Source of the DNA: Curtobacterium sp. VKM Ac-2922
Lineage (GTDB): Bacteria; Actinomycetota; Actinomycetes; Actinomycetales; Microbacteriaceae
Assembly (NCBI RefSeq): GCF_022815645.1
Contig: NZ_JALGRO010000005.1
Location: forward strand, 124,001-188,000
DNA: 64,000 nt
Direction: 5' to 3'
The first letter of the stretch is position 1, and each line of letters begins with the position of its first letter. Under the pieces are notes generated by a model. That model was not told where the DNA came from. It searched no databases and saw only the letters and a list, made by a program, of their open reading frames with translations. A program made the translations under genes and the position numbers. Positions 27,075 through 38,444 of this stretch are shown here, in pieces.

Positions 27075-27095
27075 GTTGAGTGCAGTAGACTCAAG
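27075..27095. promoter_or_regulatory. HAIR element upstream of clpB
   Basis: GTTGAGT-N7-ACTCAAG matches the HAIR consensus CTTGAGT-N7-ACTCAAG at 13 of 14 positions. It lies 33 bp before the clpB ATG, and TAGACT inside it (27086-27091) may be the -10. Strong candidate HspR operator. Confidence 0.88.
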
Positions 27096-27127
27096 TTCAG
27101 ATCCGACGCAAGGAAAGGACAGAACGC

Positions 27128-29296
<2,169 letters not shown>

Positions 29297-29304
29297 TGCA
29301 GCAC

Positions 29305-29355
29305 GCACAGCAGGCCCGGTGCTGGTCCGACGGACCGGCACCGGGCCTGCTGTGC
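29305..29355. terminator. Terminator after clpB
   Basis: An 18-bp outer stem (GCACAGCAGGCCCGGTGC with its complement at 29338-29355) plus an inner GGTCCG/CGGACC stem form one long hairpin starting 8 bp past the clpB stop. Confidence 0.88.
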
Positions 29356-29408
29356 ATCGCCCAGAGCGCGAAACGTCGACGAAACGCCGGACCGGGAAGG
29401 CTCGGCAC

Positions 29409-29540
29409 ATGGACCACCTGACGATCGACACCGTTCCCCTGGCCACCGTCTCCGCCCCGACGGGGGCCGTCACCGCGTTCGTCGTCCGGGTCGACGAGCG
29501 ATCGGGGTCGGTGACCCTCGACTCAGCCCCAGCACAGTGA
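29409..29540 (+). CDS. Small hypothetical protein, 43 aa
   Basis: Short frame MDHLTIDTVPLATVSAPTG... ending TLDSAPAQ. GGGAAGG sits at good distance before the ATG, and the stop is one base before the ATG of the response regulator, suggesting translational coupling in the same operon. No signal peptide or known domain is visible. It may be a regulatory leader peptide or a tiny accessory protein. Confidence 0.45.
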   Translation: MDHLTIDTVPLATVSAPTGAVTAFVVRVDERSGSVTLDSAPAQ

Positions 29541-29541
29541 C

Positions 29542-30213
29542 ATGTCGTGTACTACCGGTGTGCGAGTTCTGGTGGTGGACGACGAGACGACCCTGGCCGA
29601 CCTCATCGCGCGGGGGCTGTCACGGCAGGACATGGCGGTCGACGTCGCCTACCGCGGCGACACCGCCGACGAGATGCTCGCGGTCAACGACTACGACGTC
29701 GTGGTGCTCGACCGTGACGTCCCCGGTGTGCACGGTGACGAGATCGCGCGGCGTCTGGCGGCACACGGCAGCCTGACGCGCATCCTGATGCTCACGGCCG
29801 CGGCGACACTGACCGACCGGGTGCACGGGCTGGAACTCGGCGCCGACGACTACCTGGCGAAGCCCTTCGAGTACCCGGAGCTCGTCGCGCGCGTGCGGGC
29901 CCTCGGGCGCCGCAGCACCGCACCCGTCGCGCCCGTGCTCGAACGCGGCGGCATCGTGCTCGACACCAACCGCCGCATGGTGACGCGCGACGGCCGACCG
30001 CTCGACCTGACGGCGAAGGAGCTCGGCGTGCTCGAGACCCTGCTGCGCGCCGACGGCCGGATCGTGTCGAGCGAGGAACTGCTCGAGAAGGTCTGGGACA
30101 TGAACATCGACCCGTTCACCGCCGCCGTGCGGGTGACGATGTCCAAGCTGCGCCGGAAGCTCGGCGACCCCGACCCGATCCGGACCGTGCCGGGCGCCGG
30201 CTACGCGGTGTGA
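29542..30213 (+). CDS. OmpR-family response regulator
   Basis: 223 residues. Receiver domain (7-120): acidic pocket DDE at 13-15, phospho-acceptor Asp57 in VVVLDRDVPG, Thr in LMLTAAA and Lys in YLAKPFEYPEL. C-terminal winged-helix DNA-binding domain (130-223): DLTAKELGVLETLLRADGRIVSSEELLEKVWD ... VTMSKLRRKLGDPDPIRTVPGAGYAV. It pairs with the histidine kinase that overlaps it by GTGA at 30210. It probably controls the efflux genes that follow. Confidence 0.93.
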   Translation: MSCTTGVRVLVVDDETTLADLIARGLSRQDMAVDVAYRGDTADEMLAVNDYDVVVLDRDVPGVHGDEIARRLAAHGSLTRILMLTAAATLTDRVHGLELGADDYLAKPFEYPELVARVRALGRRSTAPVAPVLERGGIVLDTNRRMVTRDGRPLDLTAKELGVLETLLRADGRIVSSEELLEKVWDMNIDPFTAAVRVTMSKLRRKLGDPDPIRTVPGAGYAV

Positions 30214-31382
30214 GGCGCTCCTGGAGCATCCGGGTCCGGACGGCGCTGTTGTTCGCCGTGGCCTCGATGGCACTGACCACGGCGGTGCTGGTGTTCGTCA
30301 ACGTCGCGTCGCAGCAGTCCTTCACGCGGGTGTTCCAACGCGAGGGGACGGCGTCGGCTCCAGCATCGGTGGACCCTGCTCCGCCGGCTGCTCCCGCTGC
30401 TCCGGGGTGGGCCGCGGCGACCGCGCTGCCCATGACGAGCGGACCCGCCCCGCAGCCCGCCGAGGGGACGATCGTGTCGACGGTCTCCACCCTGCAGTGG
30501 CAGTGGTCCGCGATCGGCATCGTCGCCGCGGGGGCGCTCGCCGGTGGTGTCGGGTGGCTGGTCACACGGCGGGTCCTGCGGCCGATCGACCGGATCACCC
30601 GGGCGGCGACCCGCATCTCGGCGTCGAACCTGCACGAGCGCATCGCCCTCGACGGACCCGACGACGAACTCCGACGGCTCTCGGGCACCGTCGACGCCCT
30701 GCTCGCGCGGCTGGAGACGGCGTTCGAGAGCCAGCGACGGTTCGTCGCCCAGGCATCGCACGAACTCCGGACGCCGCTGGCCGTCCAGCGCGCGGCACTG
30801 CAGATCGGCCTGCCCGACGACGCGACCCCCGATGAGATCGCCGTCGCACGTGGACAGCTGCTCGACCACAACCGTCGCACCGAGCACCTGGTGGAGAGCC
30901 TGCTGGTGCTGGCACAGGCCGAACGCGGGATCTCGGTACCCCGCGAAGCGCTCGACCTGCCCGCGATCGTCGACCAGGTGACCACGGCGGTGCGGGCCGA
31001 GCGTGCCGGTGGCGCGCGCGTGGTCTGCGTGACGCGGGGCGAGCCTCCCGTCGGTCTGACCGGCGAACCGACGCTCGTGCGCCAGGTCGTGACCAACCTG
31101 GTCGACAACGCGCTCGAGTACAACGTGCCCGACGGCATCGTCCGGGTGACGGTCGAGCGCAGTGGACTCGTCGTCGAGAACACCGGACCGACCGTGTCGG
31201 ACGACGCGGTCGGCGCCCTGACGGAGCCCTTCCGGCGGAACGGTGTGGACGGCACGCGTCGGCACAGCGGGCTCGGCCTGTCGATCGTGCAGGCCGTGGT
31301 CCGTGCCCACGGGTGGACGCTGGCGATCACGCCGCGACCCGGCGGCGGACTCGTCGTGCGCGTCGGTGTTTCGCCGATGTGA
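30210..31382 (+). CDS. Sensor histidine kinase
   Basis: 390 residues. The first membrane helix (residues 10-32) and second (100-118) flank an extracytoplasmic Ala/Pro-rich sensor loop of about 65 residues, without a recognisable ligand-binding fold. The HAMP linker (RRVLRPIDRITRAATRISASNLHERI) leads to the dimerisation domain with FVAQASHELRTPLA, phospho-acceptor His184. The ATPase domain has the N-box NLVDNALEYN and a G-box HSGLGLSIVQAVV. GTG start overlaps the response-regulator stop. The stimulus is probably cell-envelope or compound related given the downstream efflux genes, but that is inference. Confidence 0.92.
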   Translation: MRRSWSIRVRTALLFAVASMALTTAVLVFVNVASQQSFTRVFQREGTASAPASVDPAPPAAPAAPGWAAATALPMTSGPAPQPAEGTIVSTVSTLQWQWSAIGIVAAGALAGGVGWLVTRRVLRPIDRITRAATRISASNLHERIALDGPDDELRRLSGTVDALLARLETAFESQRRFVAQASHELRTPLAVQRAALQIGLPDDATPDEIAVARGQLLDHNRRTEHLVESLLVLAQAERGISVPREALDLPAIVDQVTTAVRAERAGGARVVCVTRGEPPVGLTGEPTLVRQVVTNLVDNALEYNVPDGIVRVTVERSGLVVENTGPTVSDDAVGALTEPFRRNGVDGTRRHSGLGLSIVQAVVRAHGWTLAITPRPGGGLVVRVGVSPM

Positions 31383-31429
31383 CCTGACGGGTACCCGGGA
31401 CGAAACAGCGGTTCCGCTGTGCTGGGTGC

Positions 31430-31969
31430 ATGCACACCAGTTCACGAACGAAGACCCTCCGCGCCCAGATCGTGGCGCTCACTGCCGCTGCCCTGCTGCT
31501 GCCTGCCGTCCTGGCCGGATGCAGCTCGTCACCCGACGGCTCTGCCAGCGGTGCGCCGAGTGCCGGCGCCGGATCCGCGGACCGCGCCGCGTCGAAGACG
31601 GCGGCGTGCATGCGCGCCAAGGGCTACGACATGGCGGACCCGTCTGCAGGCAAGTTCTCGGTCGGCCGGCCGGACGGCGTCGACCCGGCCCAGTGGGACG
31701 CAGACTTCGCCGCGTGCGCCGGGACCGGCGGACACGCTGCACCGGGCACCGCGACGGGCGACGACTCCGAGTTCCCCGACCAGGACCTGGTCCGCCGGGC
31801 GAAGAAGGTCGCTGCCTGCCTGCGCGAGCACGGGTACGAGGACTTCCCGGACTCCCTCGACGCTCAGGCCACCTACCAGGTCCCCGGCGACCCCGACGCG
31901 TTCGACGAAGCCGGCACGGCCTGCGGGCGCGACTTCGCACCGGCGACCAGGTCCGGAGCGGGGTCGTGA
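31430..31969 (+). CDS. Lipoprotein preceding efflux adaptor
   Basis: 179 residues. Signal peptide with lipobox LAGC (lipidated Cys near residue 30) and a Ser/Gly/Ala-rich spacer. Two related segments, [13 protein letters not shown] and [13 protein letters not shown], each hold a Cys in a C-(M/L)-R-x-(K/H)-G-Y motif, with further Cys residues in DFAACAG and GTACGRD. The paired motif looks like an internal duplication. This kind of small Cys-containing lipoprotein often precedes adaptor/MacB-type genes in actinobacteria; its role is unknown. Its TGA overlaps the GTG of the adaptor gene. Confidence 0.8.
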   Translation: MHTSSRTKTLRAQIVALTAAALLLPAVLAGCSSSPDGSASGAPSAGAGSADRAASKTAACMRAKGYDMADPSAGKFSVGRPDGVDPAQWDADFAACAGTGGHAAPGTATGDDSEFPDQDLVRRAKKVAACLREHGYEDFPDSLDAQATYQVPGDPDAFDEAGTACGRDFAPATRSGAGS

Positions 31970-33015
31970 GGCGGGTGGCCGCGCGCCGGACCGCCATCGC
32001 AGGCGTCTGTCTGGTCGTGGTGCTCGGGGCCGGTGTCGGCACCTGGGCCGTGCTCGACCCGGCGGCGTCCCGCGCCGACACGACGAGCGCCCCGCGCCAC
32101 CACCCCACCGCAGCGGTGGAGCGGGGCGACCTGGTCGACACGAAGACCTTCGCCGGGTCGCTCGGCTACGGTGCCCCGTCCTCGGTGCCGGGCGCTGCGA
32201 CGGGCACGCTCACGTGGCTGCCGGCGCCGGGCCAGGTGATCCACCAGGACGAACCCCTGTACGCGGTCGACGAGCACCCGGTCCGCGCGATGCACGGGAC
32301 CACCCCGCTGTGGCGGACCTTGGCACCCGGTGCCCGCGGGGCCGACGTGCAGCAGCTCAACCAGGACCTCGCTGCGCTGGGGTACGACGTCGCCGTCGAC
32401 GACGTCTTCGGACGCCGGACCGCGGCGGCCGTCAAGCGCTGGCAGCACGACCGCCGGATGCCGGTGACCGGGGTGGTGACGGCGGACGACATCGCCTTCG
32501 TCCCGGGCGACGTCCGGGTCGACGCCGTGACCGGGGTGCTCGGGCAGCCGGCCGGTGGCGACGTCCTGCGCGTCACGAGCACGGCACGCGTCGTCCGGGC
32601 GACGGTGGCCCAGCGCGAGGCCGAGCGCCTGGCGGTGGGCACGGCCGTCCGGGTCCGGGTCAACGGCACGGGCGCGGCGATGGACGGCACCGTCGTCGAC
32701 GCGGTCCCGACCACCGGCAAGGACGGCACCGCGTCCGTCGACGTCACGGTCGGCTTCGACCCCGGGGACCGCACACTGCCGGCCGCGGCCTCGGCGCAGG
32801 TCGAGGCCCAGGGGCAGCGGGAGACCGACGTGCTCACCGTCCCCGTGGCGGCGCTCGTCGCCGGTGCCGGGTCCGGCGGCGGGTACGCGGTCGAGGTGGT
32901 GCGCCGCGACGGGACCACGAAGCGTGTTCCGGTGCAGGCGGGCTTCGTCGCCAGTGGCAAGGTCGCCGTCACGGGTGCGCTGCACGCCGGCGACCGGGTC
33001 GTGGTGCCGTCGTGA
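31966..33015 (+). CDS. Efflux adaptor with peptidoglycan-binding domain (HlyD-like)
   Basis: 349 residues. N-terminal membrane anchor ([21 protein letters not shown]), then a short beta segment beginning [18 protein letters not shown] peptidoglycan_binding_1 domain (about 118-170: [42 protein letters not shown]) is inserted, and membrane-fusion-like beta domains follow to the C-terminus ([21 protein letters not shown]). It should bridge the ABC transporter to the cell wall. GTG 31966 overlaps the lipoprotein stop, and its own TGA overlaps the next GTG at 33012, giving tight coupling. Confidence 0.85.
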   Translation: MRRVAARRTAIAGVCLVVVLGAGVGTWAVLDPAASRADTTSAPRHHPTAAVERGDLVDTKTFAGSLGYGAPSSVPGAATGTLTWLPAPGQVIHQDEPLYAVDEHPVRAMHGTTPLWRTLAPGARGADVQQLNQDLAALGYDVAVDDVFGRRTAAAVKRWQHDRRMPVTGVVTADDIAFVPGDVRVDAVTGVLGQPAGGDVLRVTSTARVVRATVAQREAERLAVGTAVRVRVNGTGAAMDGTVVDAVPTTGKDGTASVDVTVGFDPGDRTLPAAASAQVEAQGQRETDVLTVPVAALVAGAGSGGGYAVEVVRRDGTTKRVPVQAGFVASGKVAVTGALHAGDRVVVPS

Positions 33016-33701
33016 GCGTGCTGTCGGTGCGCGACGTCACGAAGACCTACGGCGACGTCGGTGCCCTGCGCGGGGTCTCGCTCGAGATCGACCACGGCGA
33101 GCTCGTCGCCGTCGTCGGGCCGTCCGGCTCGGGGAAGTCGACGATGCTCAACATCGTGGGCACCCTCGACCGTCCGACCGCGGGCACCGTGACGATCGCC
33201 GGCAACGACGTCGACACGATGACGGACGACGCGCTCTCGCAGTTGCGTGCCGAGCACGTCGGCTTCGTGTTCCAGCACTTCCACCTGCAGTCCGGGGCCA
33301 CCGCGGCCGAGAACGTCGCCGACGGCCTGCTCTACGCCGGGGTCCCGCGTCGCCAGCGCCGTCTCCGGGCGGTCGCTGCGCTCGAGCGCGTCGGCCTGGG
33401 GCACCGCGTCGACCACCGACCGGACCAGCTCTCGGGTGGCGAGAAGCAACGCGTCGCCATCGCCCGGGCGATCGTCGGCGACCCGAGCATCCTGCTCGCC
33501 GACGAGCCGACCGGTGCGCTCGACTCGGTGTCGGGGGCCGCGGTCCTGGCGCTGCTCCGCGAACTCAACGACGGCGGCACCACCGTGCTCGTCATCACCC
33601 ACGACCTGGAGCTGGCGGCGTCCCTGCCCCGCCGGGTGCGCATGCGCGACGGACTGGTGGAGCACGACGACGCCCGGCAGCCGCTCGGGAGCGCACGGTG
33701 A
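33012..33701 (+). CDS. ABC transporter ATPase (MacB/LolD type)
   Basis: 229 residues, complete single-domain ATPase. Walker [12 protein letters not shown] (near residue 37), Q-loop [11 protein letters not shown] signature [16 protein letters not shown], Walker [13 protein letters not shown] and the H-loop VITHD are all present. It energises the FtsX/MacB-like permease encoded next. GTG start overlaps the adaptor's stop codon. Confidence 0.95.
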   Translation: MSVLSVRDVTKTYGDVGALRGVSLEIDHGELVAVVGPSGSGKSTMLNIVGTLDRPTAGTVTIAGNDVDTMTDDALSQLRAEHVGFVFQHFHLQSGATAAENVADGLLYAGVPRRQRRLRAVAALERVGLGHRVDHRPDQLSGGEKQRVAIARAIVGDPSILLADEPTGALDSVSGAAVLALLRELNDGGTTVLVITHDLELAASLPRRVRMRDGLVEHDDARQPLGSAR

Positions 33702-34867
33702 ACGCCGGCGACCTGTTCCGGCTCGGCGTGTTCGGGTTGCGCACCCGGCCGACCCGCGTCGTCCTGTCCGCCCTCGGCATCGCGATCGGCATCGCGGCGA
33801 TGATCGCGGTCGTCGGGATCTCGTCGTCGAGCAAGGCCGCACTCGACCGCGTGCTGGACCAGCTGGGCACGAACGTGCTCACCGTCACCCCGGCACAGGG
33901 GTTCGGGGAACGACCGCCGTTGCCGGACACCGCCGTGGCCTCGGCGCTCCGGCAGGACGACGTCCTCGGGGCCGCCGGGGTCGGCACCGTGCCGGGCGGC
34001 TCGGCGTACCGCAACGACCACGTCCCGACCGCCGAGACGAAGGGCATCGGCGTGACGGGGGCGTGGGGCGACGTCCCCGCGGTCCTCGGCGGCACGGTCG
34101 CCTCGGGTCGGTGGCTCGACACGGCCCCGACCGCGCTGCCGCAGGTCGTCCTCGGGGCGAGCGCCGCCGCGAACCTCGGCATCGACCACGTGGACGCCGA
34201 CGCGCGGGTCTGGATCGACGGACGGTGGGTGCAGGTCGTGGGCGTCCTCGATCCGATCGCGCTCGCCGCGGACCTGGACAACCAGGTGTTCGTCCCGCGC
34301 GGGCTGGCCGCCACACTCGGGTTCGACGGTCACCCGACGGCGGTCTACACGCGGGTGGACCCGGACCGCGTCGCCGACGCACGCGGGGTCCTGGCCGACG
34401 CGATCAGCCCCGGACACGCACAGGACGTCGGGGTCACCCGGCCGTCGGACGCGCTCGCCGCGAAGAACGCCACGGACGAGTCCTTCACGGGGCTGTTGGT
34501 CGGGATCGGCGGTGTCGCGCTGCTGGTCGGTGGCATCGGGGTGGCGAACACGATGGTCATCACCGTGCTGGAACGTCGCGCCGAGATCGGGGTGCGGCGG
34601 GCGCTGGGTGCGCGGCGCCGGAACATCCGTGACCAGTTCCTGGTCGAGTCGCTGCTGCTGTCGTTCGTGGGGGGCATCGCGGGCGTGGTGATCGGGCTCG
34701 GGGTGACGGTCGCCTTCGCGGTCGGACAGGGGTGGCCGGTCGCGGTCCCGCTGTGGGCGGTCGGCGGCGGCCTCGGCGCGACCGTCGTGATCGGCGGGGT
34801 CGCCGGGCTCTGGCCGGCGGCCCGCGCCGCGCGCATCCCCCCGACGAGCGCGCTGGCCGCGGTCTGA
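33698..34867 (+). CDS. MacB/FtsX-type ABC permease
   Basis: 389 residues with the four-helix MacB topology. The first helix at residues 15-40 ([23 protein letters not shown]) is followed by an extracytoplasmic MacB-periplasmic-core-like domain (45-250) and three C-terminal helices with the FtsX family signature [32 protein letters not shown]. It expels peptides, antibiotics or lipids by mechanotransmission. GTG 33698 overlaps the ATPase stop. With the adaptor and lipoprotein it forms an envelope efflux machine, probably under the upstream two-component system. Confidence 0.92.
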   Translation: MNAGDLFRLGVFGLRTRPTRVVLSALGIAIGIAAMIAVVGISSSSKAALDRVLDQLGTNVLTVTPAQGFGERPPLPDTAVASALRQDDVLGAAGVGTVPGGSAYRNDHVPTAETKGIGVTGAWGDVPAVLGGTVASGRWLDTAPTALPQVVLGASAAANLGIDHVDADARVWIDGRWVQVVGVLDPIALAADLDNQVFVPRGLAATLGFDGHPTAVYTRVDPDRVADARGVLADAISPGHAQDVGVTRPSDALAAKNATDESFTGLLVGIGGVALLVGGIGVANTMVITVLERRAEIGVRRALGARRRNIRDQFLVESLLLSFVGGIAGVVIGLGVTVAFAVGQGWPVAVPLWAVGGGLGATVVIGGVAGLWPAARAARIPPTSALAAV

Positions 34868-34890
34868 GGACACGACGCGGTCAGCCGGGA

Positions 34891-34924
34891 GGCCCGGTGC
34901 CGGTCCCTGGGACCGCACCGGGCC
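34891..34924. terminator. Terminator after ABC permease
   Basis: GGCCCGGTG-C-CGGTCC pairs with GGACCG-CACCGGGCC (3-nt loop, one bulge), 24 bp past the stop. It carries the CCGGGAGGCCCGGTGCC core shared with other terminators here. Confidence 0.82.
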
Positions 34925-34945
34925 CGGGGGCCTAGCGTCCGGTGC

Positions 34946-35506
34946 ATGCCGGAGATCCGAGCGCTGAGGCGCATGACCGATGCCATCGAGGACGCCAGCG
35001 TCCTGGACAAGGCCGTGGCCTTCGACCGGGCCGTCGTCCGTGCGACCGCCAGGCCGCGAGCCCTGCGGCAGCTGCTGCACGGAGTGCCCTTCGGGCACCC
35101 GATCCACCCGCTGATGGTGCAGGTGCCCCTGGGCACGTGGATCTCGGCCGCGGTGCTCGACCTGCTGGGCGGGAAGGGCAACGCGAAGGCCGCGACGACC
35201 CTGGTCGGCGTCGGCCTGGCGTCGGCGGGCAGCGCGTCGGTGGCCGGCTACGTCGACTGGGCCGAGCTCGGGACGAAACAGCTGCGCACCGGGTGGGTGC
35301 ACCAGGCGGTCAACTGGGTCGGCATCTCGTTGTACGGACTGTCCTGGGCGCAGCGGCGGGCCGGGAACCACGGCGCCGGCAAGGTGCTCGGGTTCGCCGG
35401 GCTGGCCGTCGTCGGTGTCGGGGGGTACCTGGGCGGACACCTGGCCTACCGGCAGCGTGCCGGTGTCAGCGCGGCCGGCGAGGTGCCGTTCGACGGGATC
35501 CACTGA
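34946..35506 (+). CDS. DUF2231 membrane protein
   Basis: 186 residues. The motif FGHPIHPLMVQVPLGTW is the DUF2231 hallmark, with a His pair in GHPIHP that could coordinate a metal or heme. About four membrane segments follow, with a conserved YVDWAEL and HQAVNWVG between them. Function of the family is unknown, often linked to redox or heme-containing membrane systems. Single gene, convergent with the acyltransferase at 35548. Confidence 0.85.
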   Translation: MPEIRALRRMTDAIEDASVLDKAVAFDRAVVRATARPRALRQLLHGVPFGHPIHPLMVQVPLGTWISAAVLDLLGGKGNAKAATTLVGVGLASAGSASVAGYVDWAELGTKQLRTGWVHQAVNWVGISLYGLSWAQRRAGNHGAGKVLGFAGLAVVGVGGYLGGHLAYRQRAGVSAAGEVPFDGIH

Positions 35507-35547
35507 CGACCCGTCGCGGGTCGACGGACCGTCCGTGGGCGCGGGGC

Positions 35548-37551
35548 TCAGGGACCGGCCGGACGGGCGGGTCCGAGCACGGGTGCCAGCGCGTCGGCGA
35601 GCCGCGGTTCGAGCGCACGGGCCATGGTGTCCGTCAGGTGGTTCGCGTCGCGGTAGATCAGGACGTTCCAGAGCACCGGAGCGCAGACGTCGCGGCAGAT
35701 CCAGGGCAGGGGGTCGATCCAGGTCACGCCGGTGCGCGCGGCGACCTCGGCCTGTGCCGTCGTCCGCGCCGTGTCGACGAGCGTGTCGCGGGGCGCGGCG
35801 CACCGCCCGACGTCGTGCAGCGCGGCGGACAGACACCGGTCGGGCGTCTCGTCCCAGAACGGGGTGTCGCCGACGAGCACCACTGCGGCCCCGGACGCCC
35901 GGAGGTCGTGGATCGTGTGTTCGAGTGCGTGTCCCCACCCCGCGGCGTCGGTGTCCGCCGCGTACGAGTTCGCGGCGTTCGCCAGGACAACGACGTCGGG
36001 TCGCATCGCGGTGATGCGGCGGAGTGCGTCCCGCCGCCACAGGTCGCACTCGCGGTAGGTCCGGCCGAGTTCGACGGACGACACGGTCAGGTCGACACTC
36101 GGGCACGACGACTTCGTCATCGTCACCAGGGCTGCGTGCTGCCGGTCGGCCACGGTCGTCAGGGGGGACGCCCACTGCGCCGCGTGCGAGTCGCCGAACA
36201 GCACCATCGTCCGCGCGCCCGCGCCGGTCCGGCATGCCCGGGTCGTGACCGCGTCGAAGTCCGCGTGACATCCGGACGCGTACAGTCTGGGCACGTCGTC
36301 CGTCGCGGATGCCAGTGACGGCGTCAGGTTCCGTGGCACCGCCGGTGGCGCCCACGGCCCGCCGAGGACACGGGCAGCACTGGCAGTGGGTGCGACCGTC
36401 GTGGTGTGCAGGACCGGCAGCGCGGTCGCGGGTACGACGGCGACGGCCACCGCGGCGACGACGGCCACCAGGACGACGGGCCTGGTGCGTGTCCGACGTG
36501 CCCAGGCCGAGACCCGCACCTCGAACACCGCGTGCCCGGCCCAGGCGAGCACGACGGCGGCTGCGAGCGCCGCGGCGGTCTCGAGGGGCGTGAGTGGTCG
36601 CCCCACGGCGGTGGCCGCGAGCACGAGCGCGGGCCAGTGCCACAGGTACAGCGAGTACGACCGGTCCCCGATCCACCGCATCGGCCGGGTCGACAGCAGC
36701 TGCCGCACCGGGTCGTCAGCCGGGCCGGGGACGACGAGCAGGAGCGCGCCGACCACCGGCACGAGCGTGAGCGGTCCGGGGAACGGGGTGGACCCGTCGA
36801 ACACGACGAACGACACGGCGACCAGCCCGATGCCGAGCAGTCCGGACCACCGCCACAGCACGTGCGCGGGGACTGCTGCGCGACGGCGGGCCCGTGCGAG
36901 GACGACCGCGGCAACGGCCCCGACCCCGAGCTCCCAGGCGCGGCTGTGGGGACCGAAGAACGCCCACGGGCCGCTCGCCGACGTCTGTGCGACCATCGCG
37001 ACGAAGCTCACGGTGCACAGGGCGGCGGTCACGACGAGCAGTCGTCGGCGGAGGGCCGGCACCGCCAGGATCCCCGCCACTACGAGCGCCCATCCGAGGT
37101 AGAACTGCTCTTCGACCCCGAGGGACCAGAACTGCTGGAACGGACCGGCGACGTGGTCGGCGAGGTAGTCGGTGCCGGTCCGTGCGAGCTGCAGGTTCTC
37201 GGCCCCGACCAGCGCCGCGATCGCCTGCACCCGGATGCCGATGCGGTCCAGGGGCGGCGCGACCAGGAACGCCACGAGGACGGTCGCCGCCACGGTCGCG
37301 GTCGCTGCCGGCGCCAGGCGCGCCACACGGTTGCGGAAGAAGTGTCCCAGGCGGACGCGCCCGTGGGTGGCCCGGTCGCGCAGCAGGTTCCCGGTGATCA
37401 GGAAGCCGGAGATCACGAAGAACACGTCGACACCGACGAAGCCCCCGGTGACGCCGGGAACCCCCGCGTGGAAGGCGAGCACACCGAGCACGGCGACCGC
37501 GCGGAGACCCTGGACGTCGCGTCGGCGCGCGGGTTCGGGAGACTGGGACAT
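35548..37551 (-). CDS. Second acyltransferase-3 / SGNH fusion protein
   Basis: 667 residues, same architecture as the protein at 1994-4000. The acyltransferase-3 domain starts RRDVQGLRAVAVLGVLAFHAGVPG, continues with GGFVGVDVFFVISGFLITGNLLRD and YSLYLWHWPALVL, then the SGNH-like domain has MVLFGDSHAAQWASPL and RDANHLTDTMARAL. The C-terminal Cys-containing WICRDVCAPVLWN is shared with the paralogue. Predicted to O-acetylate an exported glycan. No other glycan gene flanks it. The ATG at 37551 has no RBS; an extended -10 lies 6 nt upstream, predicting a leaderless transcript. Divergent from the fructose operon. Confidence 0.9.
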   Translation of the reverse strand: MSQSPEPARRRDVQGLRAVAVLGVLAFHAGVPGVTGGFVGVDVFFVISGFLITGNLLRDRATHGRVRLGHFFRNRVARLAPAATATVAATVLVAFLVAPPLDRIGIRVQAIAALVGAENLQLARTGTDYLADHVAGPFQQFWSLGVEEQFYLGWALVVAGILAVPALRRRLLVVTAALCTVSFVAMVAQTSASGPWAFFGPHSRAWELGVGAVAAVVLARARRRAAVPAHVLWRWSGLLGIGLVAVSFVVFDGSTPFPGPLTLVPVVGALLLVVPGPADDPVRQLLSTRPMRWIGDRSYSLYLWHWPALVLAATAVGRPLTPLETAAALAAAVVLAWAGHAVFEVRVSAWARRTRTRPVVLVAVVAAVAVAVVPATALPVLHTTTVAPTASAARVLGGPWAPPAVPRNLTPSLASATDDVPRLYASGCHADFDAVTTRACRTGAGARTMVLFGDSHAAQWASPLTTVADRQHAALVTMTKSSCPSVDLTVSSVELGRTYRECDLWRRDALRRITAMRPDVVVLANAANSYAADTDAAGWGHALEHTIHDLRASGAAVVLVGDTPFWDETPDRCLSAALHDVGRCAAPRDTLVDTARTTAQAEVAARTGVTWIDPLPWICRDVCAPVLWNVLIYRDANHLTDTMARALEPRLADALAPVLGPARPAGP

Positions 37552-37557
37552 GAAATA

Positions 37558-37566
37558 ACAATATCA
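37558..37566 (-). promoter_or_regulatory. Extended -10 for leaderless acyltransferase gene
   Basis: On the minus strand TGATATTGT is a TGN-TANNNT extended -10, followed by 6 nt (TATTTC) and the ATG at 37551. Transcription would begin on or next to the start codon. Confidence 0.62.
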
Positions 37567-37592
37567 GGTGCCAGCCGATGTGGGATCGACGG

Positions 37593-37622
37593 TTGCGATC
37601 ATGTGGGTTTGCGGCGTATGGT
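37593..37622 (+). promoter_or_regulatory. Promoter of fructose operon
   Basis: TTGCGA (37593-37598) and TATGGT (37617-37622), with an 18-bp spacer, precede the DeoR-family gene by 33 bp. A direct repeat ATGTGGG occurs at 37578-37584 and again at 37601-37607 inside the spacer, a possible operator for the regulator encoded downstream. Confidence 0.5.
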
Positions 37623-37655
37623 GCTCGAAACCAACGGGAACGAAGGAGTTCGGGC

Positions 37656-38444
37656 ATGTACGCAACGGAGCGCCATGATGCGATCGCCGCGCAGCTGCAC
37701 AGTGCCGGCCGGGTCTCCGTCGCCGACCTCGCCGAGCACTTCGACGTCACCACCGAGACCGTCCGCCGCGACCTGGACCTGCTCGAGACCGCCGGGGTCC
37801 TGCGCCGCGTGCACGGGGGAGCGGTCCCGATCGGGCGCTCCAGCGTCGTCGAGCTCACCGTCGCCGAGCGCGAGGGACAGCACGGCTCGGCCAAGTCCGC
37901 GATAGCCCGGGCCGCGATGCGCCTGCTGCCGCCGACCTTCACCGGGTCGATCGCCCTGGACGCCGGGACGACCTGCGCCGCCGTCGCGTCGGAGCTCACA
38001 CGGTGGGAGCCCGCCGAGGCCGGGGCGACGATCACCGTCGTGACGAACTCCGTCCCGATCGCCGCGACGCTGCAGCACAGCGCGCACGTCGAGCTGCACC
38101 TGCTGGGCGGACGGGTCCGCGGGGTCACGAGCGCCGCGGTCGGCACCGCCACCGTCGAGCAGATCGGGGCCCTGCGCCCGGACATCGCCTTCGTCGGCAC
38201 GAACGGCCTGTCGGCCGGCTTCGGGCTGAGCACCCCGGACGAGTACGAGGCCGGGGTCAAGGGCGCGTACGTGCTCGCCGCCCGTCGCAGCGTCGTGCTC
38301 GCCGACGCGGCCAAGCACGGCGTCGAGGCGCTGATGCGCTTCGCCCGCCTGGACGAGATCGACACGCTCGTGACCGACGAGCAGCCCCCGGCCGACCTGG
38401 CCGTCGCCCTGGCCGACGCCGACGTCGAGGTGGTCGTCGCATGA
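37656..38444 (+). CDS. DeoR-family regulator of fructose operon
   Basis: 262 residues. N-terminal DeoR helix-turn-helix (ERHDAIAAQLHSAGRVSVADLAEHFDVTTETVRRDLDLLETAGVLRRVHGGAV) is followed by the sugar-phosphate-binding domain with LDAGTTCAAVAS, VVTNSVPIA, LLGGRVR and VLADAAKHG. These proteins sense a phosphorylated sugar; by context the inducer is probably fructose-1-phosphate. RBS GAAGGAG precedes the ATG. The fruK start overlaps its stop (ATGA). It likely represses its own operon, with the repeat ATGTGGG in the promoter as a candidate site. Confidence 0.92.
   Translation: MYATERHDAIAAQLHSAGRVSVADLAEHFDVTTETVRRDLDLLETAGVLRRVHGGAVPIGRSSVVELTVAEREGQHGSAKSAIARAAMRLLPPTFTGSIALDAGTTCAAVASELTRWEPAEAGATITVVTNSVPIAATLQHSAHVELHLLGGRVRGVTSAAVGTATVEQIGALRPDIAFVGTNGLSAGFGLSTPDEYEAGVKGAYVLAARRSVVLADAAKHGVEALMRFARLDEIDTLVTDEQPPADLAVALADADVEVVVA

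Noticed and set aside
33332-36676. 1100-codon minus-strand frame across the ABC transporter and DUF2231 genes
   Set aside because: Shadow frame of real genes in other frames; low-complexity Arg/Asp/Gly/His content and no start context.
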